DNA of 64,000 nucleotides, taken from the NCBI GenBank assembly GCA_938010435.1, contig CALLUS010000015.1, forward strand, positions 62,001 to 126,000, in the 5' to 3' direction. The notes below the pieces were generated by a model. That model ran no database searches. It was not told the origin of the DNA and saw nothing but the letters and a program-made list of their open reading frames with translations. Each line of letters opens with the position of its first letter. The first letter of the stretch is position 1. The stretch comes from an uncultured Rhizobiaceae group bacterium (GTDB lineage: Bacteria; Pseudomonadota; Alphaproteobacteria; Rhizobiales; Rhizobiaceae). This document shows, piece after piece, positions 7,767 through 16,759 of this stretch. Both the position numbers and the translations under genes were made by a program.

Positions 7767-8761
7767 TGCTTCGTCTCTTAATCACGTTTATTTTGAGCAT
7801 TTCGATGTTCGTTCCTGCATTTGCGAATTGCGATACCAACGAAACACGAATCGTGTTGGGGTTGGGAACGGAAGAGACGAAAGCATCACAACGTCTGGCT
7901 GCGGATCAGTTAAAGGTATTGTTGGACCGCGACCTTCAAGGCAAAGCGTGTTTGCAGGTGATGGCAGATAGGGGGCGTTTTTCTGATGAAAAGATATTTG
8001 ACTCTTTGAGACAGGGTGTGGCCGTATTGGGCTTACCACGTTTGTCTACTATCGCTGCATCTGTTCGTGAATACCAAATGTTCAATCTGCCCTTTGCATT
8101 TACGGATTTTCAAGCTGTATCAAAATTTCAAACTTCTCCGCAGGTTGTGCAAATCCAAAAGAAACTTTCAATACTCAATGTAGTACCGCTTGGTTTCGTT
8201 CATAGTGGTTTCGATCAAATGGTTCAGAGCAAACAAGTGTTGGATGTAAGCGATGCGCTGGGTATCCGGTTTGACATCACGAATGGTGGCACCTTTTCTG
8301 ACCTCGTTAGTGGTGTGAAAGGCATTTCAAAACGACGTAACAGCAAGACTGTCGCTCAATCTTTGGTGGACGGTGATTTTGATATTGCGCCTGTTACTTG
8401 GACCGATTTGGCTGATCCTAAATTGCGCGATGCTTTGAAGCTCGTTGTCGAAACCAATCATGCCTATCGCGGCTATCAATTGGTTGCCAACGACGCTTGG
8501 CTCAGTTCCTTGGATGCTGGTTTTCGCAAGGAGATCGAGCAGACTGTGCAGCGCGGCATCAACCAAATTACCTTTGAAACGGTTCGCAGGGAACGTGCTG
8601 CGCGGAATAGTTTGATGCGTGCTAACAAACCTGTTTTAGCCTTGTCACGTAGCCAGTGGTTGCAATGGCGGTCTTCTGCATCACGGGTGTGGGATCGGTT
8701 CACCCGCACAAATGGTTTGGATTTGATGGTTGTCTTGCAGAACGCAAACCGTCTGCCTTAA
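7766..8761 (+). CDS. DctP-like (TRAP-type) periplasmic solute-binding protein coupled to modC
   Basis: 331 residues with a Sec signal peptide (hydrophobic 3-19, cleavage near FANC). The body follows the DctP pattern: FNLPFAFTDFQAVSKF, PLGFVHSGFDQM, the LGIRFDI segment with the Arg that normally binds a carboxylate, then a DFDIAPVTW segment and an AYRGYQLVANDAWL stretch where DctP proteins have the H..Y...L..N...W block. No TRAP permease genes adjoin it; it starts inside the modC stop codon. The ligand is unknown. It may serve permeases elsewhere, act as a sensor, or bind an oxyanion complex; the last two are speculation. It overlaps the convergent aminotransferase by four bases. Confidence 0.7.
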   Translation: MLRLLITFILSISMFVPAFANCDTNETRIVLGLGTEETKASQRLAADQLKVLLDRDLQGKACLQVMADRGRFSDEKIFDSLRQGVAVLGLPRLSTIAASVREYQMFNLPFAFTDFQAVSKFQTSPQVVQIQKKLSILNVVPLGFVHSGFDQMVQSKQVLDVSDALGIRFDITNGGTFSDLVSGVKGISKRRNSKTVAQSLVDGDFDIAPVTWTDLADPKLRDALKLVVETNHAYRGYQLVANDAWLSSLDAGFRKEIEQTVQRGINQITFETVRRERAARNSLMRANKPVLALSRSQWLQWRSSASRVWDRFTRTNGLDLMVVLQNANRLP

Positions 8762-9939
8762 GGCGCTTTGTTCTCCTCTAAGAACTCTGCAATACGGTCG
8801 AGCGCGATTGATATATTTTCAGCTGAATTGGCGTAGGATAGGCGCATATAACCTTCGCCCAGAATGCCGAAATCTGGCCCGCCAATGACCGCGACGCCTT
8901 TGGTCTCTAACAAAGCTGATGCAAGGGTTTTGGCTTGCCAACCTGTTTCACTGATGTTGGGAAATGCGTAGAAAGCGCCCTTGGGGATTGCGCAAGTAAC
9001 GCTTGGCAATTCATTGGCGCGTTTCACAACGAGTTGTCGGCGTTCGTCGAAGGCTTTCATCATTTCTGTCACTGCGTCTTGCGGTCCTTCAATTGCGGCC
9101 AATCCTGCAAATTGAGAGGGAGCATTGACACAGGACCATGCATTCACTGCGAGTTTGCGGACATTGTCGAAAAGCGCATCGGGCCAAATCGACCAACCCA
9201 TGCGCCAACCTGTCATGGCCCATGTTTTTGACCAGCCGTTCAAGACAATCAGTCTGTCACGAATTTCGGGAAACTGGAGCAATGAGACATGTTCTTCTCC
9301 GTCGTAAGTCATAACGTCATAGATCTCATCGGAAAGAATTGCAGTGTACGGGAATCTTTCCAAGCCAGTGACAAGTTTTGAAACTTCACTGCGTGGGGTT
9401 ACCCCTCCTGTGGGGTTTGCAGGAGAGTTGAGTATGATGAGACGCGTTTTGTCCGAGACCAAAGACAGGGCTTCATCGCCTGAAAATGCAAACCCGTTCT
9501 TTTCGCGCACAGGAATGGGGACCGGGATAGCACCTGTGAACTCGATCATTGAGCGGTAGATTGGAAAACCCGGATCTGGATACATGATCTCCCCCCCCGG
9601 TTCGCCCATCATAAGAATCGCGGCAAACATTGTCACTTTGCCGCCGGGCATGATGCAAATATTGTCTGGTGAGACTTCAACGCCTGTAGTGTCGAGCGTG
9701 CGTTTGGCGACAGCTTCCCGTAAAGGCTGAATTCCTGTTGCTGGTGTGTAACCATGATGGCCGTCTTTCAACGCCTTAATTGCAGCTTCCACGATATGAT
9801 CCGGTGTTGGAAAATCAGGCTGTCCAATTCCAAGATTGATCACATCCATGCCGGTACTCGCGAGTTCGGTTGCCCGTGCAAGAACCGCAAATGCGTTTTC
9901 TTCGCCGATACGATCAAAACCTGAGATAGTCTTCAACAT
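8758..9939 (-). CDS. class I/II pyridoxal-phosphate aminotransferase
   Basis: 393 residues, fold type I. Blocks in order: NLGIGQPDFPTP (substrate arm), GHHGYTPATG, the NSPANPTGG loop (171-179) that contacts the cofactor ring, SDEIYD, and the Schiff-base lysine Lys238 in NGWSKTWAMTGWRMGW; the C-terminal MRLSYANS carries the Arg that binds the substrate carboxylate. This is the aspartate/aromatic/valine-pyruvate-like subgroup; sequence alone does not settle the substrate. Monocistronic, convergent with and overlapping the TRAP-type gene by four bases. Confidence 0.85.
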   Translation of the reverse strand: MLKTISGFDRIGEENAFAVLARATELASTGMDVINLGIGQPDFPTPDHIVEAAIKALKDGHHGYTPATGIQPLREAVAKRTLDTTGVEVSPDNICIMPGGKVTMFAAILMMGEPGGEIMYPDPGFPIYRSMIEFTGAIPVPIPVREKNGFAFSGDEALSLVSDKTRLIILNSPANPTGGVTPRSEVSKLVTGLERFPYTAILSDEIYDVMTYDGEEHVSLLQFPEIRDRLIVLNGWSKTWAMTGWRMGWSIWPDALFDNVRKLAVNAWSCVNAPSQFAGLAAIEGPQDAVTEMMKAFDERRQLVVKRANELPSVTCAIPKGAFYAFPNISETGWQAKTLASALLETKGVAVIGGPDFGILGEGYMRLSYANSAENISIALDRIAEFLEENKAP

Positions 9940-10042
9940 GGTAAAATTTCCGATTGTGTTCTGGTTCTGATTGTCGAAGTATTTTGGCTACATCGCAAGA
10001 TGTGGAATGGCTTAGGCTATGTATTTTTCGGGAGTGACTACT

Positions 10043-10726
10043 ATGGGTGATTTGGCAAATTGGCAGCCATGTGAACGACCTCAGAGACTGGTTTTAGAAG
10101 GACGTTTTTGTCGGTTGGAAGCGTTAGATGCGGCTAAACATGGTGATCAATTGTTTGAAGCGGCAACCCTTGCAGATGCGGATAGCCGGTTTCGATATTT
10201 GCCCGACACAAAACCACAATCCCGTTCCAAGTTTCAGAACTGGCTGGAAGGGTCTCAAGCGAGTGAGGATCCGTTGTTTTTTGCAGTTATTGATAAAGCC
10301 ACCAACACCGTTGAAGGTCGTCAGACGCTGATGCGAATTGATGAAGCGAATGGTGTGATTGAAACGGGTCACATATTTTGGGGAGGACGTATTTCACGGA
10401 CGCCTGTAACTACCGAAGCTTTCTACTTGTTTGCAAAATATGTGTTCGACGATCTCGGTTACAGGCGTTTCGAATGGAAATGTAATAATGCCAATGAACC
10501 ATCCAAAGTTGCAGCCATGCGGTTTGGTATGTCGGCAGAGGGCGTGTTTCGTCAGGCTGCCGTTGTGAAAGGTGAAAACCGGGATACGGCGTGGTTTTCA
10601 ATGTTGGACAGCGAATGGCCAGAAATGAAAATGGCATTCAAACAATGGCTTGACGCAAGTAATTTCGACAGTGAAGGTCGGCAATTGAAGCGTTTGCAGG
10701 AATTTAAGGGATGGCAATATGGGTGA
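10043..10726 (+). CDS. GNAT acetyltransferase, RimJ/RimL-like
   Basis: About 227 residues. It has the RimJ/RimL layout: PQRLVLEGRFCRLEALDA near the N-terminus, GRQTLMRIDEANGVIETGHIFWG (strand 4-5 region), then TEAFYLFAKYVFDDLGYRRFEWKCNNANEPSKVAAMRFGMSAEGVFR, where residues after Asn/Glu contact acetyl-CoA. Relatives acetylate N-terminal amines or small molecules; the target here is unknown. ATG 10043 is selected over ATG 10019 because GGAG (10031-10034) precedes it by eight bases. The end overlaps the next gene by eight bases, so it is coupled to the SDR gene. Confidence 0.75.
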   Translation: MGDLANWQPCERPQRLVLEGRFCRLEALDAAKHGDQLFEAATLADADSRFRYLPDTKPQSRSKFQNWLEGSQASEDPLFFAVIDKATNTVEGRQTLMRIDEANGVIETGHIFWGGRISRTPVTTEAFYLFAKYVFDDLGYRRFEWKCNNANEPSKVAAMRFGMSAEGVFRQAAVVKGENRDTAWFSMLDSEWPEMKMAFKQWLDASNFDSEGRQLKRLQEFKGWQYG

Positions 10727-11468
10727 CCGACTTTTGGGAAAAAAAGCTATTGTCACAGCCGCCGGGCAGGGGATTGGTCGGGCTATTGCTGATATGTTTG
10801 CCGAAGAGGGCGCGCAAGTTTTCGCAACGGATGTGAACAAGACTCTCCTGGCTGATATCGAGACAGCTGGGTATACTGCCTTACACCTTGATGTGCTGGA
10901 CGATGTTTCCGTCTCCAATGCGGCAGTTGAAGTTGGTACCGTTGATATTCTCGCCAATATTGCGGGTTTTGTTCATAGCGGCACAGTGCTTGACTGTGAT
11001 CAAGATGCTTTTGATTTTTCGATCAACCTGAATGTAAAAAGCATGCACCGTATGGTCCGCGCATTTTTGCCGAGTATGTTGGAGAATGGTGGCGGGTCGA
11101 TTATCAACATGTCGTCTGGTGCGTCCTCCATCAAAGGCGCACCAAACCGTTACATTTACGGCACGACTAAAGCCGCTGTGATAGGTTTAACGAAATCCAT
11201 CGCGGCTGACTTCATCAAGCAGGGGGTGCGTTGCAACGCAATTTGCCCCGGAACCGTTCGTTCTCCTTCGTGGGAAGAACGCGTGGCAGAACTGGGTAAA
11301 GAGGTGGGCAGTGCGGAAAAAGCGATGGAGATGTTTGTCTCACGCCAACCCATGGGACGTGTGGGGGAAGCCAAAGAGATAGCAGCATTGGCCACATATT
11401 TGGCCAGTGATGAAAGTGCGTTCACGACCGGAACAGCAATACCAATTGACGGTGGCTGGACGCTCTAA
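10719..11468 (+). CDS. SDR oxidoreductase of the BDH2/DHRS6 type
   Basis: 249 residues with the NAD motif TAAGQGIG (13-20), the NIAGF strand, and catalytic Ser133, Tyr147 and Lys151 (SSGASS and YIYGTTK). It is strikingly like human BDH2/DHRS6, sharing blocks such as NVAGFVH-type, TVLDC, NLNVKSMH, FLPSMLENGGGSIINMSSGASSIKG-type and CPGTVRSPS. That family reduces or oxidises small hydroxy acids (3-hydroxybutyrate, 4-oxoproline and sugar-acid derivatives have been reported). Here it sits before a D-erythronate dehydrogenase-like gene, so a sugar-acid or hydroxy-acid substrate is reasonable but not proven. Confidence 0.8.
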   Translation: MGDRLLGKKAIVTAAGQGIGRAIADMFAEEGAQVFATDVNKTLLADIETAGYTALHLDVLDDVSVSNAAVEVGTVDILANIAGFVHSGTVLDCDQDAFDFSINLNVKSMHRMVRAFLPSMLENGGGSIINMSSGASSIKGAPNRYIYGTTKAAVIGLTKSIAADFIKQGVRCNAICPGTVRSPSWEERVAELGKEVGSAEKAMEMFVSRQPMGRVGEAKEIAALATYLASDESAFTTGTAIPIDGGWTL

Positions 11469-11491
11469 CAAATCCTCTGGGAGGTGAAGTG

Positions 11492-12472
11492 ATGAAGATA
11501 CTTGTGTTGGGCGCTGCTGGAATGATCGGCCGTAAATTGATCGATCGGCTTTTGCGGGATGGTAAACTTCGCGGTGAAATTATTACGGAAATTCACGCTT
11601 TTGATGTTGTCGAGGGGCAGTTTGAGAGCACTGGTTCTATTGCTGTGTCGGTGGAGGCGGGCGACATCACGGATGCGCAAACCGTCACCAAACTTGTGGC
11701 TAATAAACCTGATGTGATTTTTCATTTCGCTGCGATTGTTTCTGGTGAAGCGGAAGCTGATTTTGGAAAAGGGTACCGGATCAATCTGCATGGCACGCAA
11801 AATCTGTTCGATGCGATCGTTGATCAAGACGGTTATGTGCCGCGCGTGGTTTATGCTTCGTCCATTGCTGTGTTTGGCGCACCTTTTCCGTCTTCTATTG
11901 ACGATGAGTTTCACCTCACACCGCTCACATCTTACGGCACACAAAAGGCAATTGGGGAATTGCTGTTAGCGGACTATACGCGCAAAGGTTTGATGGATGG
12001 GATTGGTTTGCGCTTTCCCACAATTGTCGTCCGTCCCGGCAAACCGAATGCGGCGGCGTCTGGTTTTTTTTCCAACATCATCCGCGAACCGTTGTCTGGA
12101 CAACCTGCAGTGTTGCCTGTCGATAAAGACGTGATGCATTGGATGGCCAGTCCTCGTTCAGCAGTTGGGTTTGCAATTCATGCAGCCGAAATTGATGGTG
12201 ATGCTGTCGGTCCAAGGCGCAATCTCACACTGCCCGGATTGGCGATCACGGTGGGCGAAATGATCCAAGCCTTGGAGAATGTCGCTGGCAAAAAGACGGC
12301 TAACTTCATCGAAGAAAAGCGCGATGAAACGATTGTGGGTATCGTCAATAATTGGCCACGACGGTTCATAGCAAACAGAGCAATAGCACTTGGATTTGTT
12401 TCCGAAACAAATTTTGAAGACATCATTCAGGCGCATGTGGATGATGAATTGAGCGGCGTTTTGCCGGGGTAG
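11492..12472 (+). CDS. denD: D-erythronate dehydrogenase-like extended SDR
   Basis: 326 residues. Nucleotide motif GAAGMIGRK near the start, the long HFAAIVSGEAEADFGKGYRINLHGT segment, catalytic TSYGTQKAIGE (Tyr and Lys of YxxxK), and FPTIVVRPGKPNAAASGFFSNIIREPL are characteristic of the DenD branch, which oxidises D-erythronate at C2 with NAD. The product would be handled by an OtnI isomerase and OtnK kinase, neither of which is visible here. ATG 11492 has a strong GGAGG (11480-11484) seven bases upstream. It follows the SDR gene by 23 bases and is probably in the same transcript. Confidence 0.8.
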   Translation: MKILVLGAAGMIGRKLIDRLLRDGKLRGEIITEIHAFDVVEGQFESTGSIAVSVEAGDITDAQTVTKLVANKPDVIFHFAAIVSGEAEADFGKGYRINLHGTQNLFDAIVDQDGYVPRVVYASSIAVFGAPFPSSIDDEFHLTPLTSYGTQKAIGELLLADYTRKGLMDGIGLRFPTIVVRPGKPNAAASGFFSNIIREPLSGQPAVLPVDKDVMHWMASPRSAVGFAIHAAEIDGDAVGPRRNLTLPGLAITVGEMIQALENVAGKKTANFIEEKRDETIVGIVNNWPRRFIANRAIALGFVSETNFEDIIQAHVDDELSGVLPG

Positions 12473-12531
12473 GCCGCACTGCTTACAGTAGAATTGTTAG
12501 AACTCAGAACGCGTTAAAGGAACTCCATCTC

Positions 12532-13239
12532 ATGAAACTTCAAGGTAAAACTGTAGTGTTAACGGGTGGAAGTGATGGTATTGGCTATCATATTGCGCTC
12601 AAACTCGCCGAACAGGGAGCGCAGCTTGCCATTTTAGGACGTAATAAAGAACGCTTGTCCAAGGTAGAATCAGAATGCGCAACATCGGGCTCACCAAAAG
12701 TAAAGGCATATAGCTGTGATATTTGTGATGCGGTTCTTTTGGAGCAAACTGCAAAGTTAATTGTCTCTGAGTTTGCAAATATAGATATCCTTATCAATAA
12801 CGCGGGAATATGGCATAAGACCGGTCCATTGGATCAAATCCCTGATGACCTTTTGGTGGAAACGGTTCAAACGAATTTGACGTCATTAATTCAACTCACA
12901 AAGCATCTTTTACCAACCTTGCGAGCACAAGATGAGGCAATTGTTTTGAACATTGCATCGAAGTCAGGAGTTGTCGCACAGGCAGGTCAGTCAGTTTACA
13001 CCGCCACCAAATATGGTGTCCGTGGTTTTACCGAAGTTTTGAAAGAAGATGAAAAAGAAACTGGCATCCGGATAGCGGGCGTTTATCAATCTGGCACCAA
13101 TACTCAAATGTTCGCAAAAGCTGGAGAAAATGTTCCAAACCACATTTTTACAGAGCCTGAAGACTTGGCTGATGTTGTGGTTTTTATGTTGTCGCGCCCA
13201 CCAAAAATTTGGCTGCATGACGTTCGCGTAGAACTTTAG
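12532..13239 (+). CDS. classical SDR oxidoreductase, substrate unknown
   Basis: 235 residues. TGGSDGIG (11-18) binds the nucleotide, NNAGIW and NIASKSG supply the NAG and Ser regions, and YTATKYG gives the Tyr-Lys pair. The C-terminus is short and lacks the usual GG.DGG dinucleotide-domain end, with instead IWLHDVRVEL, the arrangement seen in sepiapterin-reductase-like and YdfG-like SDRs. An AAGGAA site lies ahead of the ATG. The 59-base gap after denD shows no terminator, so cotranscription is possible. About 150 bases of apparently non-coding DNA follow before the LacI gene end. Confidence 0.75.
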   Translation: MKLQGKTVVLTGGSDGIGYHIALKLAEQGAQLAILGRNKERLSKVESECATSGSPKVKAYSCDICDAVLLEQTAKLIVSEFANIDILINNAGIWHKTGPLDQIPDDLLVETVQTNLTSLIQLTKHLLPTLRAQDEAIVLNIASKSGVVAQAGQSVYTATKYGVRGFTEVLKEDEKETGIRIAGVYQSGTNTQMFAKAGENVPNHIFTEPEDLADVVVFMLSRPPKIWLHDVRVEL

Positions 13240-13393
13240 AGCGATTTGACCTTGGGTAACTTATTTCTGTTTTAAGTCTGAAACTGATGATGAAACCCGA
13301 ACACAATCCAAGTTTCTAGCCGAAAAATCTGTCAGCCATATATTGTCGAAGTGGATATCAAGCGGTTATGCAGTTTCAATTTGAACTCGTAAA

Positions 13394-14407
13394 TCAACTA
13401 ATCTTATTCACAGAATCTCTAATCTTCAGGGTCGGTTCAATCAGTACGTCTTTTGCTTCTGGGTACTCGCCTTTGATTTTGCTGTAGAGGGCTTTGGCGG
13501 CGAGGCGGCCTATTTCGTCGTGGCCATCATTGACGGTGGTGAGGGCAGGGCCTGCGATTGAGGCTTCTTCGATATCATCATAACCCGTGACCGCGATGTC
13601 TTTACCCGGTTCGAACCCGCGTTGACGTAGGCCGTGCATCACACCGAATGCTACTGTGTCGCTGCAACATGCGATTGCACTCGGCGGTTTACCTTGGGCT
13701 AGAATTTTATCGACTGCGGCATATCCCGCTTTGCGGTCATAGGGTGTTTCAATATCTTCACGGTTGGAAAGAGACAAACCAGCTTCTTTGAAGGCGCTTT
13801 GGAACCCGCGGCGGCGGGCGCGGCCGGTGGAGGTCAAACGTGTGCCACCCACCAATGCGATATCCGCATGGCCATTTTCAATCAGGTGTTTGGTGACGAG
13901 ATGAAACCCTGCTTCGTCGTTGCCTAGAAAGGCAGGAACATTTGCACCTTCAACGGTTCTGGCCACAAGGGTAACGGGCAACCCCGCTGCTTCAACGCGG
14001 GCAATGTCTTCGGCTTCCGTGCCAACAGACGGGGACATGATCACACCATCAGCGCCAAATTGCATCAATGTGGAAATGAACCCTGATTGCAATTCCAGAT
14101 CATCACCGTGATTGCACAAGAGAAATGTTTGGCGGTTGGAGCCTAGCTCTTTTTCGATAGAACGTAGAATTTCAGCAAAAAACGGATTGATGATATCGCG
14201 CACCAACACGCCCACAATATCTGAACGCTGGGTGCGCAGGCTGGCAGCGCGACGGTCGTACACATAGCCAATTTCTTTGGCGCGGTCTCGAATACGAATA
14301 CGGGTAGACTCAGCGACCAGAGGGGAATCCCTCAAGGCCAAAGAAACAGTTGCAGTTGAGACTTTTAAGTCATCTGCAATGGTGGACAGGGTAATTTTGG
14401 CGGCCAC
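13394..14407 (-). CDS. LacI-family transcriptional regulator
   Basis: About 337 residues. N-terminal HTH TLSTIADDLKVSTATVSLAL with the hinge helix YVYDRRAASLRTQRSDIVGV, then a periplasmic-binding-protein-like sensor domain with NPFFAEILRSIEKEL, GADGVIMSP, HLIENGHADIALVGG and the AVTGYDDIEEASIAGPALTTV block near the C-terminus, all typical LacI/GalR family features. GTG 14407 is chosen because AGGGGA lies seven bases upstream and the protein then starts ten residues before the HTH, as usual; GTG 14440 is the alternative. It is divergent from the 8-oxoguanine deaminase gene, a likely target along with itself. The effector is unknown, possibly a purine or sugar. Confidence 0.85.
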   Translation of the reverse strand: MAAKITLSTIADDLKVSTATVSLALRDSPLVAESTRIRIRDRAKEIGYVYDRRAASLRTQRSDIVGVLVRDIINPFFAEILRSIEKELGSNRQTFLLCNHGDDLELQSGFISTLMQFGADGVIMSPSVGTEAEDIARVEAAGLPVTLVARTVEGANVPAFLGNDEAGFHLVTKHLIENGHADIALVGGTRLTSTGRARRRGFQSAFKEAGLSLSNREDIETPYDRKAGYAAVDKILAQGKPPSAIACCSDTVAFGVMHGLRQRGFEPGKDIAVTGYDDIEEASIAGPALTTVNDGHDEIGRLAAKALYSKIKGEYPEAKDVLIEPTLKIRDSVNKIS

Positions 14408-14603
14408 AGTGCTTCCCCTTTTGGGTTTCCCCTTTGACACTTCGCTTGTTGTGTCGTTTCAATCGATATAATTACGCGAATTCACGTTAGGTCACAATCT
14501 CCACAAAGAAGTTTTACGCAGACAGATTTTGATGGAATATTGCCCTTGTTCATTAAGGGTGATCTGGCTAATTTCGGTCGGTTTACAAAATAGGGCTGCT
14601 TTT

Positions 14604-15947
14604 ATGCGCATCTGGATCAAAAACCCGCTTTCAATACTCGCCGATGGCGCAGGTGGTGGTGTTGTCATTAATGGCAGACGAATCGAGGAACTCGTGCCCG
14701 CTGGTGGTTCTCCGACCCAAACGATCGATCAAACATTTGATGCGAACCAACATGTGGTTATTCCCGGGCTTATCAACACCCATCATCACATGTATCAAAC
14801 GCTCACCCGCGCCCATCCGGCAGCAATCAACAAGGAATTGTTTCCGTGGTTGAAAGCGCTTTATCCGATCTGGGCGAAAAATGTGAACCCGGAGGCCTTT
14901 CGTCTCGGCACCCGTCTGGCGCTGACGGAACTTCTCATGTCCGGCTGCACCACCGTGTCAGATCATCATTATCTTTATCCGTCCGGTTTAGAGAATGCGA
15001 TGGACATTCAGGTGGAAGAAGCGACACGCCTTGGCATTCGTATGACGATTAACCGTGGCTCCATGAGCATGTCTGAAAAGGATGGCGGTTTGCCACCGGA
15101 TTCAATTGTGCAAGATGATGAAACGATTTTGACCGACTGCGAACGGGTTTTAAACGCATATCATGACCGTTCTGATGGTGCGATGATACAAGTGGCACTT
15201 GCCCCTTGTGCGCCATTTACGGTGACGAAAAACCTCATGCGCCAAACAATGGAACTGGCACACAAACACGATTGCACCTGTCATACTCATCTTGGCGAAA
15301 CGATTGATGAAGATGAATATTGCATGGAGCATTACGGGTGCCGCCCCGTGGACTATATTGAAGAACTGGGATGGATGAATGACCGTGTCTGGTTGGCCCA
15401 TGGCATCCACTTCAATGATGATGAAGTTCGACGTTTGGGCAAACACGGCGTGGGCGTATGTCATTGCCCCACTTCCAACATGGTGTTGGCGTCTGGTCAT
15501 TGTCGTACGAAAGAATTGGAAGCAGCTGGTTCTCCTGTGGGCCTTGGTGTCGATGGGTCTGCATCCAACGACAATTCAAATCTCATAGAAGGCGTGCGTC
15601 ATGCGTTGATGATCAATCGTTTGACCTATGATGCGGCGAGTGTGACCCATTTTGATGCATTCCGGTGGGCGACAGAAGGGTCGGCAAAATGTCTCAACCG
15701 AGATGATATCGGGAAAATCGCGGTTGGCAAACAAGCGGATTTTGCCATGTACAAGCTGGATGAATTGCGGTTTTCCGGTGCAGGTGATCCACTGGCAGCG
15801 TTGGTTTTATGCGGTGCCCATGAGGCTGACCGCGTTATGGTGGCAGGTGAATGGAAAATCGAAGACTGCATGCCCACCCACATGGACGTTGCCAAATTGC
15901 GACGTGAACATGGGGATGCCGCAAAAGCGTTTCTTGAGGCTTTGTAG
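14604..15947 (+). CDS. 8-oxoguanine deaminase
   Basis: 447 residues of the amidohydrolase superfamily (TrzN/SsnA/Pa0142 branch). Metal ligands are seen as NTHHH (58-62, HxH), CHTHLGE, LAHGIH and GVDGSASNDNSN. The start WIKNPLSILADG, the LFPWLKALYPIWAKN segment and GCTTVSDHHYLYPSG match the Pseudomonas Pa0142-type 8-oxoguanine deaminase, which converts 8-oxoguanine to urate and ammonia in the cytoplasm, with one divalent metal. ATG 14604 follows AGGG by eight bases and gives the family N-terminus. It heads a close-packed gene run; the next start overlaps its stop (TAGTG). No urate oxidase gene is in the window. Confidence 0.85.
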   Translation: MRIWIKNPLSILADGAGGGVVINGRRIEELVPAGGSPTQTIDQTFDANQHVVIPGLINTHHHMYQTLTRAHPAAINKELFPWLKALYPIWAKNVNPEAFRLGTRLALTELLMSGCTTVSDHHYLYPSGLENAMDIQVEEATRLGIRMTINRGSMSMSEKDGGLPPDSIVQDDETILTDCERVLNAYHDRSDGAMIQVALAPCAPFTVTKNLMRQTMELAHKHDCTCHTHLGETIDEDEYCMEHYGCRPVDYIEELGWMNDRVWLAHGIHFNDDEVRRLGKHGVGVCHCPTSNMVLASGHCRTKELEAAGSPVGLGVDGSASNDNSNLIEGVRHALMINRLTYDAASVTHFDAFRWATEGSAKCLNRDDIGKIAVGKQADFAMYKLDELRFSGAGDPLAALVLCGAHEADRVMVAGEWKIEDCMPTHMDVAKLRREHGDAAKAFLEAL

Positions 15948-16720
15948 TGGAATTTGATGTCGTAAAACTCAGGCAGGTAGATGAGAATACGGTTTTCATT
16001 TTGCCTCTTGGTGCGACTGAGCAGCATGGAAAACATCTGCCATTCGAAACGGACAGTTTGATTGCAGAAGGCGTCTGTAACCGGTTGATGAAAGTGGCTG
16101 ATGGTAACATCGATATGCGCGTTTTGCCTGTGGAACAAATTGGGTATTCGCCGGAACATATAGATCATGCCGGCTCAAAAACTTTGACGTTTGATAAGGC
16201 AATCAATCGCTGGATCGATATTGGTGCCAAATGCATAACCGCCGGTGCGCGACGTATCGTGTTTATGAATGCCCATGGGGGTAATTCACCGTTGGTTTCG
16301 ATTGTCGCACAGGAATTGCGTGTGCGACATTCCATGTTGGCCGTGGCCACAAAGTGGGATCGCTTTGTCAAAGGTTCTGGCATTGTTTCGCCTAGTGAGG
16401 AGCGTTTTGGTGTACATGGTGGCGATGTTGAAACATCCGTTATGTTGGCTTTACATCCTGATAAGGTGGATATGGAACAGGCGCGCGATTTTCCCAATCT
16501 GCAAGAAATGCTGACACTGGAGAACAAACATCTTCGTGCTTACGGCTCCCATGCTTTTGGCTGGAAAGCGGCTGACCTTAACCCGTTAGGTGTTACCGGC
16601 AATGCAGGGTATGCAACAACTGAAAAAGGGGAAGCACTTTTGAAAATTGCGGTGGACGGATTGCATGACCTTGTAAAAGAGGTGCGCGGGTTCGATTTGG
16701 CCTTGTTGAAAGACGCTTGA
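15947..16720 (+). CDS. creatininase-family metal-dependent amidohydrolase
   Basis: 257 residues. Family blocks are LPLGATEQHGKHLPFETD (18-35, with metal-binding Glu and His and the following Asp), FMNAHGGNS (104-112 approx.) and FGVHGGDVETSVML (His and Glu metal ligands). Creatininase relatives cut cyclic or linear amides; members include creatininase, the MftE peptidase and FAPy deformylase ArfB. The last is notable because formamidopyrimidine is, like 8-oxoguanine, a damaged-purine product; that link is inference from the neighbour gene. GTG 15947 overlaps the stop of the upstream deaminase gene by one base, so the two are translationally coupled. Confidence 0.8.
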   Translation: MEFDVVKLRQVDENTVFILPLGATEQHGKHLPFETDSLIAEGVCNRLMKVADGNIDMRVLPVEQIGYSPEHIDHAGSKTLTFDKAINRWIDIGAKCITAGARRIVFMNAHGGNSPLVSIVAQELRVRHSMLAVATKWDRFVKGSGIVSPSEERFGVHGGDVETSVMLALHPDKVDMEQARDFPNLQEMLTLENKHLRAYGSHAFGWKAADLNPLGVTGNAGYATTEKGEALLKIAVDGLHDLVKEVRGFDLALLKDA

Positions 16721-16759
16721 ACCCTATGTTTAAGCGAAATGATTTTGGAGACGCTCACC

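Noticed and set aside
9990-10003. ACATC-GCAA-GATGT, a five-base hairpin with a GNRA loop upstream of the acetyltransferase.
   Set aside because: Too short and AT-rich to stand out from chance.
14434-14472. A perfect TTGACA (14434-14439) and perfect TATAAT (14467-14472) upstream of the 8-oxoguanine deaminase gene.
   Set aside because: They are 27 bases apart, too far to act as one promoter. TATAAT may serve with TTGTTG at 14446-14451 (15 bases), but that is too weak to claim.
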